Assembly: GCF_030042015.1 (NCBI RefSeq)
Contig: NZ_JASIAL010000172.1
Coordinates: forward strand, 1 to 38,193
DNA from: Trebonia sp030042015
Lineage (GTDB): Bacteria > Actinomycetota > Actinomycetes > Streptosporangiales > Streptosporangiaceae
DNA: 38,193 nucleotides
Direction of reading: 5' to 3'
This document shows positions 8,081-15,736 of this stretch, piece after piece. The notes below the pieces were generated by a model. It was not told the origin of the DNA and ran no database searches. It was given only the letters and a program-made list of their open reading frames with translations. How positions within the stretch are numbered: position 1 is the first letter of the stretch; each line of letters begins with the position of its first letter. The translations under genes were made by a program, and so were the position numbers.

Positions 8081-9053
8081 CGGTACCCCGACCGCCACCG
8101 CCACCGCGTCAGCCAAGTCAGGCAGCGATTATCCGGTCACGGTCACGAGCTGCGGTGTGCCGGTGACTTACGACCGCGCGCCGCAGCGGGCCGTGGCCAA
8201 CGACATCAACACCACAGAGGACATGCTCGCGCTCGGGCTGGAGTCGCACATGGCCGGGACTTTCGGCGCGGTCGGCGACGGCCCGGTCGGCCAGCCGATA
8301 CCGCCCCAGTACCAGGCCGGGTTCAACAAGGTCCGCGACGTGGATCCCGACAACTACTTCACGCTGGAAGAGCTGGTCGCGCTGCGGCCCGACTTCCTGT
8401 TCGCGGGCTGGAACTACGGCCTGCAGGTCGGTACCAACCTCACGCCAAGCTACCTCGCCAGGTTCGGGATCAAGACCCTGGTGCTCACCGAGTCCTGCGC
8501 CTGGGTCCAGCCGGGCACGGCCTCCGTCAGCATCAGCGACACCTATCAGGACCTGCGCAACCTCGGCGAGATTTTCGGCGTCGAGAGCCGCGCGCAGCAG
8601 CTGATCGCCAGCATGCAGGCTCAGGTGGCTGCCGTCCGGGCCAAGGTAGCCGACCTTAAGCCGATCAAGGTCTTCGACTATGACAGCGGCGAGGCCGCCC
8701 CGTTCACCGGGCCGGGGCTGGCCATGCCGACCGCCTTGATCAGCCTGGCCGGCGGGACGAACGTGTTCGCCTCACTCAAGCAGAGCTGGACGTCGGTGTC
8801 CTGGGAGCAGGTGGTCGCGGCGCAGCCTCAGTGCATCATCATCAACAACTACGGCACCCCGACAGTCGCCCAGAAAGAGAAGTTCCTGGAGACCTTCGCT
8901 GCCAGCAAGAACCTGCCCGCCGTCAAGAACCGCTGCTTCCTGCCGCTGAGCTACGACGAGGTCACCCCGAGCCCGCGCAACGCCGAAGCGGTAGTCGCGA
9001 TAGCCAAGTGGCTGCACCCGTCGGCGTTCGGCCTGCCCCCCGACGGCTCATGA
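7974..9053 (+). CDS. btuF: Corrinoid-type ABC transporter substrate-binding lipoprotein (BtuF/FecB family)
   Basis: A 359-residue secreted binding protein starting at GTG 7974, 5 bases after GAAAGGA. A lipoprotein signal peptide is clear: basic residues up to 18, hydrophobic core LTAFTALLALLGLAA, and lipobox LAAC with Cys34 to be lipidated. The mature part has the class III binding-protein pattern (VAND..TTEDMLALGLE, LEELVALRPDFLFAGWN, helical middle, SWEQVVAAQPQCIIINNYG). The N-terminus before the signal core is His-rich (MHHNHGSRH). It overlaps the ATPase gene by 107 bases. Operon and riboswitch suggest it captures cobalamin or a precursor outside the membrane; a siderophore remains possible. 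Confidence 0.87.
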   Translation: MHHNHGSRHTARQRASRNLTAFTALLALLGLAACSSGTPTATATASAKSGSDYPVTVTSCGVPVTYDRAPQRAVANDINTTEDMLALGLESHMAGTFGAVGDGPVGQPIPPQYQAGFNKVRDVDPDNYFTLEELVALRPDFLFAGWNYGLQVGTNLTPSYLARFGIKTLVLTESCAWVQPGTASVSISDTYQDLRNLGEIFGVESRAQQLIASMQAQVAAVRAKVADLKPIKVFDYDSGEAAPFTGPGLAMPTALISLAGGTNVFASLKQSWTSVSWEQVVAAQPQCIIINNYGTPTVAQKEKFLETFAASKNLPAVKNRCFLPLSYDEVTPSPRNAEAVVAIAKWLHPSAFGLPPDGS

Positions 9054-9076
9054 GATGCGCCGAGGGGTGCTGCGCC

Positions 9077-10069
9077 TCAGGCGGCGGGCGCGGGGTGCAG
9101 CAGGCCGCGGTCAAGCACGACCGGCACGGACAGCTCGCGGTAGCCGTGCTCGTCGAACAGCACCGTGACCTGGTCGCCGTCGTATCGCTGCACCGTGCCC
9201 TCACCCCAGCGCCCGCTCACCACCCGCGAGCCCACGGCGAACGGGACCGCGGCCGGCGCGGGCTGCGGCGGCGCGAGGTCGTTGTCGCAGTTCCCGCAGG
9301 GGCCCGGATAGTCCTGCCCGAAGTACGTGAGCAGGAACGAGCGCCGGCAGCCGGCGTGCTCGGCGTAGCGGCGCATCATCGTCAGCCGCGAGCGCTCCAC
9401 CTCATCCTCGCGTTCGGTTGCCGCCTCTGACGCCCTGAAGACCGCGGCGACGTTCATCGCCCCGGTCCAGCTGACCCCGCCGTCCGCCTGCCATGCCGCC
9501 GCGCCGAGATCGGCCAGCCGGACGAGCGCGGCCGTCTGCTGCCGCGCGCCGGGGACCGGGACCGCCCCGGCCCGCGGGCCTGCCCCGATCGGCTCCCCGG
9601 CCACGAGCGCGGCCGCGGCCTGCTCCACCACCGCGCCGGAAACGCCGCGCGCGGTCAGGTGGCGTGCCGTCTGGAAGTCCTCGTACCGGTAAAGCAGCCG
9701 CGCCTGCGCCGGCCCGCCGTCGCGGCCGGCCCGCCCGAACTCCTGGTAGTACGAGTCGAGCGAAGGGGGCGGGTCGACGTGCACGATCCAGCGCACGTCA
9801 GGCTTGTCGATCCCCATGCCGAACGCGACCGTGGCCGCGATGACGCGGGCCGGTCCGTCCAGGAACGCCGTCATCGCCTCGTGCCGGACGCGGGCGGGCA
9901 GCCCGGCGTGGAAGACGGTGACCTGCTCGCCTGCCGACGCGAGCGCGTCATGCGCCGCCTGCGCGCTGGCGTGCGTGGCCGCGTAGACGATGCCCGGGCC
10001 CCGCAGTTCGGCCACCGCCCGCACGAGTTCGCGCTGCTTGTCGGCGGCGGTGCTACATCTGGCCCGGCA
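9077..10069 (-). pseudogene. recQ: RecQ-family DNA helicase, 3' part (gene split by genomic island)
   Basis: This is the C-terminal portion of a RecQ helicase: helicase lobe 2 (GPGIVYAATHASAQAA, VTVFHAGLPARVRHEAM, FGMGIDKPDVRWIVHVDPP, SYYQEFGRAGRDG), then the zinc-binding region with a Cys followed by GPCGNCDND, then a small C-terminal domain ending HPAPAA. It lacks the first helicase lobe with Walker A and the DEAH box. Those parts are found in the same orientation at the far end of the window (37611-38193). The reading frame is open through 10069, the CCCGGCA repeat, and merges there with island DNA. It is convergent with btuF, with 23 bases between stops. A short protein starting at GTG 10024 could be made but would not be a helicase. 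Confidence 0.92.
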
Positions 10070-10379
10070 AGCCGAACATCGTCGTCCGGAACCGCGCTCC
10101 CTTCTTCAGGAAGACGCGCAGGAGGTCGGTCGCCAGCGCCAGGAGGTCAAGGGCTGCGTCGATGTCAGTCGCCTCGACCCGTGCGACCGTGCCTTGCTCC
10201 AGTTCCTCGACGAATTTGGTGGTGACAGCACCGATCACTTTGTGGCCGAGCATCGCCTGCGCGTTGTCGCCCAGCAAGGATCTCAGCTGCGCCCCTGGGT
10301 ACAGTTGCACCCGGCCTATCTCCCATGGGCAGGTGATGGTCAGCCCCTCGACCGGCAACAGGAATGTGGTCACCGGCAC
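10053..10379 (-). CDS. Unknown protein, 108 residues, running across the attachment site
   Basis: I do not recognise this family. The protein starts at GTG 10379 (MPVTTFLLPVEG) and ends FGLPGQM at TAG 10053-10055. The predicted protein is mixed alpha/beta with a Leu/Ala-rich helix (ALDLLALATDLLRVFLKKG). Its last codons lie in the attachment core and in DNA that belongs to recQ. In the closed-circle form of the island the same frame would continue past the core for 28 more codons (FGLPG then TNPNTLENTE..., stop on the other side near 37526). The protein therefore has different C-termini in the integrated and excised states, or it is a gene cut by the boundary. Confidence 0.45.
   Translation of the reverse strand: MPVTTFLLPVEGLTITCPWEIGRVQLYPGAQLRSLLGDNAQAMLGHKVIGAVTTKFVEELEQGTVARVEATDIDAALDLLALATDLLRVFLKKGARFRTTMFGLPGQM
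10063..10069. other. attL core (CCCGGCA), recQ 3' side
   Basis: This copy of CCCGGCA is where the recQ 3' frame meets island DNA. The identical 7-mer at 37611-37617 is in the same codon register of recQ, so excision between them would restore one open recQ frame. CTAC at 10053-10056 and CCGAACA at 10072-10078 form half of the dyads described in the findings. Confidence 0.6.
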
Positions 10380-11209
10380 AGTCTGCCCGAAACCAGCGCG
10401 AACCCGCAGCGGCAGCGCAGCTCAGGCGGGATTTGCCGGTATTGAACACACATTCGTTATCGCTGCCATGCCGCGACGACCGTGCCCCCGGCCTGGCCAC
10501 AGCGCTGGGCCACGCGCCACGGATAGTGGCCGCTGCAGCATGCGTGCCCGCGAATACGCATCACTTGAATCCGCAACCCTGCCAGTACCTCCCCGCCAAA
10601 GCTGCTGAATAGGACCCTCTGCCGATCCCGTGGTGAACCGGAACCGGGATCCAGCCGTTTCCCAAGTAGGACATTCGACACTGGCCCACCGCCATTAAGT
10701 GGGTGAGCGCGTGCGGATCGACCGGGCAGACCTGGCCGACGAGCCGGACGACGCCCATGCGGCCCGCTACGCCTGGCCGGCTCCCGACGGTCCGAACGTC
10801 GTTTGCAAAGACCAGGGAGAGACAGTCGCTGGCGACGCTCTCCCCGGCTCGTCCCCGTTCTCCTGGACTCGGCCGTGCGCATAGAACGGGCTGCGGCTTA
10901 CCACAACGCCGACGACCTCGGATACACGACCATGGGAACGGCTGCGGCAGACGTGCAGACGGGTGCCTGGGGACCTGCCTCAAGGCGTGAGTTCGACCCC
11001 GAATCAGCGGGCGGGCCGGTCCGGCAGATCGATGCCGGGAAAGCGAAAATCACCAATGAGGGCGTTCAGGAAGTTGTGGCTCATCTTCCGAGGTTTACTG
11101 GAGGTGGCCCCTTGGATACTCCGGAGCAAGGGATGCTGGACGACAGCCGGTCGGGCGTCGGCGGCAGGTGGAGGGTGACCGAAACCGCCCGGCCGTACAT
11201 CCAGTAGCC
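10380..11209. other. 830 bases without a convincing intact gene
   Basis: Several overlapping frames are open on both strands but none shows a recognisable domain, a good ribosome binding site, or consistent codon use. The plus frame ending at 11207 contains KITNEGVQEVVAHLPRFTGG and LDTPEQGMLDD at about 11046-11145. This looks like a real protein segment and may be the remnant of a larger gene. Arg/Pro-rich translations in the other frames are typical shadows of G+C-rich DNA. I take this as decayed island DNA. Confidence 0.4.
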
Positions 11210-11751
11210 TCATCCCTCTGGCTTGTGAATGGCGGCCCACACGACTTTGCCGAAGGGGTGCTCGTCTGGGCGATAGAAGCCCCACCGCTCGGACAGGCCG
11301 TTGACCATCTGAAGACCGCGCCCGTGCTCGGCGTCAGAGGTGGCGTCGCGGAGCACGGGCGTGGCGTCGGTTGCGTCCCAGACCAGGAATACCGCACTTG
11401 CTCGATCACCGAGCATCCACAGCGAGATGGGGACGTATAGGCCGTGCTTCCGCGTCGTCTCGACCGCGTTCGTGGTCAGCTCGGTCACGATCGTGGCGGC
11501 GTCGGCCGCTGTGTCGCTGCTGGCTTTCCACTCGCGCAGGACGGCGGTTACGTGGGCGCGGGCGCTGCCCGGTGCGGTGTCCAAAGGGCTAGTTGCAGAT
11601 GGGAACGCAGCGGCCAGCGGTCCGGCCATTGAGGGTCACTCGCGGCCGGGTCGAGGGGGATGCGGTCATCGTAGGCGGGGGTGAAGCGCGGAACGCTGGA
11701 GCGCTCCGCACCGATCTTCGCCATGCGGCCGGTGATGTCGGGGCTCTGCAT
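11210..11751 (-). pseudogene. SpoIIAB-type ATP-binding protein, frameshifted
   Basis: The C-terminal 139 codons (11210-11629) encode a HATPase_c domain of the anti-sigma/serine kinase type: IVTELTTNAVETTRKHG (N-box), VWDATDATPV (G1), and EHGRGLQMVNGLSERWGF (G2). Its N-terminus is abnormal. In a different frame upstream, from ATG 11751 with a GGGAG five bases before it, lies MQSPDITGRMAKIGAERSS then PRFTPAYDD and WPDRWPLRSHLQL. This is the usual N-terminal part of these actinomycete proteins (SPRYTPAYDD, WPLRTHLEL). The two parts join if one base is gained or lost near 11580-11592. So the gene is probably broken, or there is a sequence error. It diverges from the XRE gene, and such trios are common in actinomycetes. 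Confidence 0.7.
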
Positions 11752-11930
11752 TCTTACTCCCGGCGTAGCGGCAGTACCGGTGTATGTTTGCCTATCATAC
11801 GTACGCCTACTTTGAGAATGCAAGGTAGTCGTTTTCAATCAAATCGAGCGATGGAAGGCCATACCTGTGCCGACCAGGCAGCCGGACAGCCACGGTCCCA
11901 GGGCTGGATGCCGCGATAGCATCTAGGCGA

Positions 11931-12812
11931 ATGGATAGATCACAAGTGGCGACTCATCGGCCCAAGCCGCCGACCGTGAGACTGCGGCGCTTGGCGGCCG
12001 AGCTACGCCGTCTACGCGCCGACGCAGGCCTTAGCCGCGAGCAGGTCGCAGAGCAGACCGGCGTCAACGAGGGCACCCTCTACAGGATCGAGACCGCCCG
12101 GGCACGCCCGCAGCGTCGTACGCTGATCGCCTTGCTTGACCTTTACTCCGTCGGCGAGCCGATGAGGGCTGATCTCATCGAGCTGTCGCGGTCGGCGGAC
12201 GGCCAGGGCTGGTCGCGGCCCTACCAGTGGCAACTCCCCGGCGAGTACGCCGTGTACATCAGCTTCGAGGCCGAAGCCAGGGCCGAGCACAACTACGAGT
12301 CGCTGTTCATCCCTGGCCTGCTGCAGACCCCCGAGTACAGCCGCGCGATGTCGCAGGGCGTGCTCCCCGCTGCCACAGAACCCGAGATCGACGAGCGGGT
12401 ACAGGCCAGGATCGAACGCCAGAAGCTGCTCGACGGACCTGAGCCGCTTCAACTGTGGGCCGTGGTGGACGAGGCCGCGGTGCGGCGCGTCGTCGGCGGG
12501 CGTCAGGTCATGGCCGCGCAGCTTGAGCACGTCCTCGCGATGATGAAACGGCCCAACGTCACCGTGCAGGTGATCCCCTTCGACGCAGGGGCACACCCGG
12601 GGATGCCTGGCTCGTTTATCTTCCTGGAGTTCCGTGACGAGGGCGACCCGGAGCTCGTGTACGTCGATGCCCAGGCCGGGGACATGTTCCTTGAGTCAGA
12701 GGACGACCTGCGCCGGTACCGGACGATGTTCGATCACTTGCGCGCTAGCGCTCTCAGCCCGGCTCGCAGCGCTGACCTGATTGCCTCGGTCAAGGAAGGA
12801 AGGTTGGAATGA
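11931..12812 (+). CDS. XRE-family regulator with DUF5753 domain
   Basis: A 293-residue protein. Residues 15-70 form an XRE helix-turn-helix (LRRLRADAGLSREQVAEQTG, GTLYRIETARARPQRRTL). Residues from about 100 are a DUF5753 domain (YESLFIPGLLQTPEYSRAM, IERQKLLDGPEPLQLWAVVDE, PNVTVQVIPFDAGAHPGMPG, FLEFRDEGDPELVYVD). Such proteins are very numerous in actinomycetes and act with a DUF397 partner, often with a SpoIIAB-like ATPase nearby; some control development or antibiotic genes. It overlaps the DUF397 gene in ATGA. The start at ATG 11931 has only a weak AGGCGA before it; GTG 11946 is an alternative. Target genes are unknown. Confidence 0.9.
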   Translation: MDRSQVATHRPKPPTVRLRRLAAELRRLRADAGLSREQVAEQTGVNEGTLYRIETARARPQRRTLIALLDLYSVGEPMRADLIELSRSADGQGWSRPYQWQLPGEYAVYISFEAEARAEHNYESLFIPGLLQTPEYSRAMSQGVLPAATEPEIDERVQARIERQKLLDGPEPLQLWAVVDEAAVRRVVGGRQVMAAQLEHVLAMMKRPNVTVQVIPFDAGAHPGMPGSFIFLEFRDEGDPELVYVDAQAGDMFLESEDDLRRYRTMFDHLRASALSPARSADLIASVKEGRLE

Positions 12813-13000
12813 ACGGGCTCGACACGAGCGGGCTTGAATGGTTCAAGAGCCGCTACTCATCCGGCAACGGTGCGTGCGTGGAGTGCGCGCTTCTGCCCGA
12901 CGGCGGCATGGCCGTCCGCGACACCCAGGACCGCGACGGGACCGTGCTCACCATCCCCGCCAACGCATGGCAGAAGTTCGCAACCGACCTTAAGAAGTGA
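12809..13000 (+). CDS. DUF397 protein
   Basis: A 63-residue protein with the DUF397 layout: LEWFKSRYSSGNGACVECAL, GGMAVRDTQDRDGTVLTIP, and a closing AWQKFATDLK. It is the usual small partner of XRE/DUF5753 regulators and is translationally coupled to the one upstream by a 4-base overlap. AAGGAAGG lies just before the ATG. Its molecular role is not well known. Confidence 0.92.
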   Translation: MNGLDTSGLEWFKSRYSSGNGACVECALLPDGGMAVRDTQDRDGTVLTIPANAWQKFATDLKK

Positions 13001-13049
13001 GCTGTCCCGGGTTTCTTGGAGGCTGTGACTTCTGGGAAAGTTAGGTCTC

Positions 13050-13236
13050 ATGTCAAGTCGGAAGCAGCATCCTGCGGAGCTGCGGGACGTGCCGTTGCGA
13101 TGGTGCTCGACCTGCGTACGGAAGCAGGGGAATCACGCCGGTTCCCTAGCACGCGTCCACGAGAAACCCGGCGTTAACCCGAGACGCTCCGCAACTGGGT
13201 CGAGCGGGCGGAGATTGACGGCGAGCAGCAGCGATT
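13050..13236 (+). pseudogene. IS3-type transposase OrfA remnant with three frameshifts
   Basis: Reading across frames gives the start of an IS3-family OrfA: RKQHPAELR in one frame, then RAVAMVLDLRTEAGESR in the next, then SLARVHEKPGVNP, then ETLRNWVERAEIDGEQQ. Intact relatives read as one helix-turn-helix protein (PEELRERAVRMV...R..IARVA..LGV.PETLRNWV). The joins imply a lost base near 13089, a gained base near 13142 and a lost base near 13179. OrfB and terminal repeats are not seen. The remnant ends where the neighbouring epimerase gene begins, so the sugar genes may have arrived beside an old insertion sequence. Confidence 0.75.
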
Positions 13237-14191
13237 ATTTAGTCTGTGCTGTTGTGGTCCGTGTGAAGAGATCACGCTGCCAAGCGATTGTCAGAGCAAG
13301 GCCCTCCCCCAGAGAAACGATCGGCTCCCAGTCGAGAAGAGCCTTGGCCTTAGCTATGTCAGGTTTTCTGATCGCCGGATCGTCCTCCAGCGCAGGCAGG
13401 AATCGCAAGGGAGAACTGGAACCCGTTAGGGTAAGGATCATGCGCGCCAGCTTGATGATTGATATTTCATCAGGATTTCCGAGATTGATCGGACCTGGCT
13501 CGTTTGATTCCAGCATTCGGATAAACCCCTCGACGAGGTCCGTTACGTAGCAGAAACTGCGTGTCTGGCTACCGTTCCCATACACGGTCAGTGGCTCGCC
13601 GCGGAGAGCTTGGGCGATGAATCTCGATACTACCCTGCCGTCGTCTGGCCGGAGGCCCGGACCGTAGGTATTGAAAATCCGCGCTATTCCAGTATTGATT
13701 TTCTCGGTTCTGCGGTGCGCCATAAAAAGTGCTTCAGCATAACGTTTAGATTCGTCGTACACACTCCTCGGACCCACTGGATTTACGTTTCCCCAGTACT
13801 CTTCGCGCTGAGGCTTCTGCAACGGGTCACCATAGACCTCGCTCGTAGACGCAAGTACAACACGGCAGGAACTTTTCTGCGCCGCCTGGATAACAAATTC
13901 GCTGCCATGACTTCCCGTAGCGAGTGTCTCGAGCGGGAATCGGAGGTAATCATTAGGTGACGCCGGGCAGGCCAAGTGGGCAATGGCGTCGAATTCACCC
14001 TCCATGGGCAGATTCGCGCACACATCGCCTTCGATGAAAGTGAAATCTGGAGAAGTAGTCAGTTGTTCTATAGAGTTCCTGCTGCTCGTAACGAAGTTGT
14101 CCACCGCGACAACCTCATTCCCTCTACTTAGGAGTGCCTTGCAGAGATGGACTCCCAGGAAGCCAGCACCTCCAGTTATCAGGATTCTCAA
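13235..14191 (-). CDS. UDP-glucuronate decarboxylase-like SDR (UDP-xylose synthase family)
   Basis: A 318-residue extended short-chain dehydrogenase. NAD-binding TGGAGFLG is at 6-13, the catalytic Thr/Ser/Glu of STSEVYGDP at 116-118, and Tyr145/Lys149 in YDESK. The blocks EYWGNVNPVGPRSVYDESKR, RIFNTYGPGLRPDDGRVVS, GEPLTVYGNGSQTRSF and NLGNPDEISI are those of UDP-glucuronate decarboxylases, which make UDP-xylose. The frame is open further upstream, but TTG 14191 is preceded by GGAGG at a 7-base distance and begins exactly at LRILITGG, so I choose it. The gene is alone on its strand at the left edge of the sugar cluster. Its product would supply donor sugar to the glycosyltransferases. A related dTDP-sugar enzyme is possible. 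Confidence 0.85.
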   Translation of the reverse strand: MRILITGGAGFLGVHLCKALLSRGNEVVAVDNFVTSSRNSIEQLTTSPDFTFIEGDVCANLPMEGEFDAIAHLACPASPNDYLRFPLETLATGSHGSEFVIQAAQKSSCRVVLASTSEVYGDPLQKPQREEYWGNVNPVGPRSVYDESKRYAEALFMAHRRTEKINTGIARIFNTYGPGLRPDDGRVVSRFIAQALRGEPLTVYGNGSQTRSFCYVTDLVEGFIRMLESNEPGPINLGNPDEISIIKLARMILTLTGSSSPLRFLPALEDDPAIRKPDIAKAKALLDWEPIVSLGEGLALTIAWQRDLFTRTTTAQTK

Positions 14192-14600
14192 TCTAGGGCC
14201 TCCAATATCCGGGCAGAGATGTTCGACTGCTAGTGCGGCAGGGTGCAATCAGCGAGCGGATCGTGTTCATGAGCGCAGGCGAGGTCGCCGTCCGGTCAAA
14301 GCCGCCACAGTGATGACGGTGTCACAGGATTTCGCACTCGACTGCCGCACTGCGCTCCCACCCTGCTGTACTGTTAGATGAGTCCATGAACGGCCCCTCT
14401 TTCATCTTCGCCTATCTCGCCCTGCATTCACAACACTCTTGCCGCTGGATCCTGAAAACTGGCTTCGGCGCAGTTTTTCGTGGCTGCTAAGCTTTTCTTC
14501 TTACGTAGGGTGAGGATTACGGCGAAGCGAGCAGGTCGGGGCCGTCGGCCAGTGGCAGCTCGCCCAACCCTCCCCGCTGAGGTCGGATAGAGTATGGTCG
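14192..14600. other. 409-base divergent intergenic region
   Basis: It lies between the leftward decarboxylase and the rightward methyltransferase gene and must hold both control regions. Apart from the hairpin at 14455-14477 I see no gene, no clear promoter hexamers and no riboswitch. The short open frames inside show no known motif. Confidence 0.5.
14455..14477. terminator. Hairpin with TTCG loop and T-run, possibly a bidirectional terminator
   Basis: AAAACTG at 14455-14461 pairs with CAGTTTT at 14471-14477. Inside, GC pairs with GC around a TTCG tetraloop, with one bulged G. Five T follow on the plus strand and an A-run precedes, so either strand gives a stem followed by U. No gene runs into it from either side at close range, so it may be a leader attenuator for the methyltransferase gene or an insulator. 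Confidence 0.5.
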
Positions 14601-15683
14601 ATGCGAACACTCAACGTCCCCTCCAACATCATCCGGTCCTTTGCGCTGTACTTGACGAAGGGCCTCATCGACGTGGCCGAGGCGGAGCTTAGGGAAATCG
14701 TTTCAAGTGCAGTCGTTCACGAACGCCAGGATCGGTTTCTCGTGGTAGCGCTGACTGCCTATGATGCTGAACGGGTTGGCATGCAGGCACGACTGCTAGA
14801 CGATGTCCGCATGGTGGTGGCTGGCCCGTCGCTCATCCGCAGCGAGAACGATCTGCTGGATCTCTGCTCGGTCGCTGCGGCAGAGATTGAAAAAGCCCTC
14901 GTCGGCGCTGCTGGTCCCGCGCCGTGGTCAGTCACCTTGTCAGTGCGCAACCCGCCTTGGCGGCGTAAGCCCCCATGGGATCCGGGGCCGATCTTCGCCC
15001 GTGCACTCCACGGTGCCGATCCGAACTCGACAAGCCGGTGCCCGGTTGATGTCCGGGTGCAGATCGACGGGGAGCAAGGCCACATATCGGTGAACCTGTG
15101 GGACCAGCCCGTGGGTAAGCGTCTGCGGGAGATTGCCTCGTCGTGGCCGGGAGCGCTGCGGCCCACAGTGGCGGCCGCACTCGTCCGGCTAGCCGTGGAC
15201 CTTGGAGGTAAGGATGCCGCCGCTGTCGGCTTCTATGACCCTTTCTGCGGCAGCGGCACCATTGTGGGGGAGGCAGCCCAGCGTGGCCTGGCCGTATTCG
15301 CCTCGGATCGATCCGAGGAAGCCGTCGAACTCACTCGGCAACGGCTGGCCGGAATGGGGCTCGCTCCGGACGACCTAAAGTGGCGGATTTTCACCCGGGA
15401 CGTTCGGAACGGGCCAGATCAGCGCGTTACCGCACGGCTGGTGGCAGCGAACCTGCCGTGGGGCAAACAGGTTCAGGTTGACGGCGTGCTAGCGCTCTTG
15501 GACGCCACCGCGCTGCTGACCGCGTACACGCTGAGGTCCGGCGGTGGCGCTGCACTCCTGACCACCCATGAGGAACAACTGATGCCGCGGCTGCGTCGGC
15601 ATGGCCTCACGGTCGGGTTCCGTCGCATCGGCCTGCTAGGTCAGACCCCAGCCATAGTGACGTGCAGTTACAAGCCGAGTTGA
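14601..15683 (+). CDS. THUMP/Trm14-like RNA methyltransferase, paralogue 1
   Basis: A 360-residue class I methyltransferase. The C-terminal half has ALRPTVAAALVRLA (184-198), SAM motif I DPFCGSGT (213-220) and motif IV NLPWGKQ (284-290), then RIGLLGQTPAIV near the end. The N-terminal 180 residues match the general layout of the NFLD/THUMP region of Trm14/TrmN and THUMPD3-type enzymes, which make N2-methylguanosine in tRNA. N-L-P-W is an acceptable form of the (D/N)-x-P-(F/Y/W) active site of N2 or N6 methylation. It shares these blocks with the protein at 22514-23557, but the rest differs strongly. The substrate could be tRNA, rRNA or a small molecule made by the cluster. The start ATG has a weak ribosome binding site. 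Confidence 0.75.
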   Translation: MRTLNVPSNIIRSFALYLTKGLIDVAEAELREIVSSAVVHERQDRFLVVALTAYDAERVGMQARLLDDVRMVVAGPSLIRSENDLLDLCSVAAAEIEKALVGAAGPAPWSVTLSVRNPPWRRKPPWDPGPIFARALHGADPNSTSRCPVDVRVQIDGEQGHISVNLWDQPVGKRLREIASSWPGALRPTVAAALVRLAVDLGGKDAAAVGFYDPFCGSGTIVGEAAQRGLAVFASDRSEEAVELTRQRLAGMGLAPDDLKWRIFTRDVRNGPDQRVTARLVAANLPWGKQVQVDGVLALLDATALLTAYTLRSGGGAALLTTHEEQLMPRLRRHGLTVGFRRIGLLGQTPAIVTCSYKPS

Positions 15684-15736
15684 GTGTCACGACGATGCGC
15701 TGAAGAAGGTCTATCGTCTGGTCGGGGCAGGATCCT

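Noticed and set aside
9077..10024. The recQ 3' fragment as a separate short helicase gene starting at GTG 10024
   Set aside because: It lacks the nucleotide-binding lobe, its frame is open further upstream to the attachment core, and the missing lobe is present at 37611-38193 on the same strand.
11210..13000. ATPase/XRE/DUF397 trio as a toxin-antitoxin or defence unit
   Set aside because: This arrangement is very common in actinomycetes as a regulatory set, and no toxin-like domain is visible.
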